A stretch of 64,000 bases of DNA, taken from contig NZ_JACIBX010000006.1 of assembly GCF_014195545.1 (NCBI RefSeq), forward strand, positions 124,001 through 188,000. Direction: 5' to 3'. Shown piece after piece: positions 63,081-64,000 of this stretch (position 1 is the stretch's first letter; every line of letters starts with the position of its first letter). This DNA is from Limimaricola variabilis (GTDB lineage: Bacteria > Pseudomonadota > Alphaproteobacteria > Rhodobacterales > Rhodobacteraceae). Below the pieces are notes generated by a model. The model saw only the letters and a list, made by a program, of their open reading frames with translations, ran no database searches and was not told where the DNA came from. The position numbers and the translations under genes were made by a program.

Positions 63081-63536
63081 TCAGATCCCGATGGGCAGGA
63101 TCATTGCCGCCGCGGCGATCGACAGGCCGAGCGGATAGCGCCCCTGCGCCCGCAGGCCGGCCCAGGACGATTCGGGCCCACCTGCCACGCGACGCAGCCC
63201 GCTCAGCATCAGCACGCCCGCCAGCATGGTCATCGACAGCAGCAGCGCAAAGGATGGCAGCGCCACCGGTGGCACCAGCGGCACCAGCACGGCGAGCATC
63301 TTGACGTCGCCGCCCCCCATCACCCGCAGCGCGAAGAGCGCCAGCCCGACGGCGAATACCGCCACCCCGGCCATCAACCGCATGCCGAGATCGGGCATCA
63401 GCCCGGCCAGCGCGCAGCCCAGCCCCACCAGCGCCACGGCGCCGACCAGCAGGTTGGGAATGCGCATGTGGCGCAGGTCGGTCCAGATCATTGCCGCCAT
63501 CAGCGGCGCGACGAGGATCAGGGGCAGGTCGTCCAT
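63081..63536 (-). CDS. cpaA: Prepilin peptidase CpaA-like (A24 family)
   Basis: 151 residues, about five membrane segments. Both catalytic aspartates of the A24/TadV family are present: Asp20 in MIWTDLRHMRIPN and Asp77 in VMGGGDVKML. It should cleave Flp-type prepilins, yet no tad/flp genes lie in the window, so it works with a locus elsewhere. GGAGCCCCGCC precedes the ATG. Confidence 0.92.
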   Translation of the reverse strand: MDDLPLILVAPLMAAMIWTDLRHMRIPNLLVGAVALVGLGCALAGLMPDLGMRLMAGVAVFAVGLALFALRVMGGGDVKMLAVLVPLVPPVALPSFALLLSMTMLAGVLMLSGLRRVAGGPESSWAGLRAQGRYPLGLSIAAAAMILPIGI

Positions 63537-63604
63537 GGCGGGGCTCCGGATAGGTCACGGTCCCCGCACCCTGCCCCGCGACCACGCCGCCAGCGGGGCG
63601 CAAA

Positions 63605-63627
63605 GGCGGCGCCTTCGTGGCGCCGCC
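63605..63627 (-). terminator. Terminator after the YghZ-like aldo/keto reductase
   Basis: On the minus strand GGCGGCGCC-ACGAA-GGCGCCGCC followed by TTTG: a 9-bp GC stem with pentaloop and short T-run, 15 nt after the stop. Confidence 0.7.
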
Positions 63628-63642
63628 CCCCTTTGTCCGCGA

Positions 63643-64000
<358 letters not shown>

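Overview
The window is a high-GC stretch of an alphaproteobacterial chromosome, most probably Rhodobacterales (Rhodobacteraceae / roseobacter group). Support comes from gene content and order: three DctP- or TctC-type binding-protein transporters, fructose-6-phosphate aldolase followed by DUF484-xerC and a Pcs-type phosphatidylcholine synthase, methylmalonyl-CoA epimerase followed by a DUF1467 protein, the YcjX/YcjF pair, and a CIRCE-controlled groESL. Genes are densely packed with many 1-8 nt overlaps. I see no tRNA, rRNA, CRISPR array, insertion sequence or prophage.

Layout. 1-4.5 kb: the end of a tripartite tricarboxylate transporter operon (tctC, tctB cut by the window edge) and, divergently, a TctD/TctE two-component system fused by overlap to a periplasmic binding-protein gene. 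4.5-6.4 kb: a secreted PQQ sugar dehydrogenase with a Met-rich tail and its small cytochrome c. 6.4-15.1 kb: the most interesting region. It holds a YeiH-type exporter, a TRAP transporter, an FMN reductase, an aldo/keto reductase and a SsuD-like flavin monooxygenase, divergent from a GntR/UTRA regulator and a Gfo/Idh/MocA-fold protein. The gene set matches oxidative (sulfo-SMO) sulfoquinovose catabolism: glycoside hydrolysis by an NAD-dependent sulfoquinovosidase-like protein, C-S bond cleavage to sulfite and 6-dehydroglucose, reduction to glucose, and sulfite export. Uptake here would be by TRAP rather than the ABC transporter of the Agrobacterium cluster. 15.2-21.1 kb: a Ca/Na antiporter, a WGR protein, then a second TRAP transporter with gluconokinase and a divergent LacI-type regulator over twin 16-bp palindromic operators.

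21-64 kb is mostly housekeeping: lipase, Nudix, TauE/SafE permease, groEL/groES, a probably frameshifted small gene, manganese pyrophosphatase, HAD hydrolase, ribF, YcgN-like protein, threonine aldolase, DsbA-like isomerase, prs, prmA, msrA, an MFS carrier, priA, fructose-6-phosphate aldolase, xerC, pcs, ileS, a truncated haemoglobin, ycjX/ycjF, truA, tamA-tamB, a DUF1800/DUF1501 pair, an orphan response regulator, mce, a CysZ-like protein, a nitroreductase, a CpaA-like prepilin peptidase and the 3' part of a YghZ-like aldo/keto reductase. Two binding-protein genes that lead transporter operons (tctC and the second dctP) are each followed by a strong intercistronic hairpin, consistent with making more receptor than permease. 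All functional statements rest on reading motifs, length and gene order; no database search was run.
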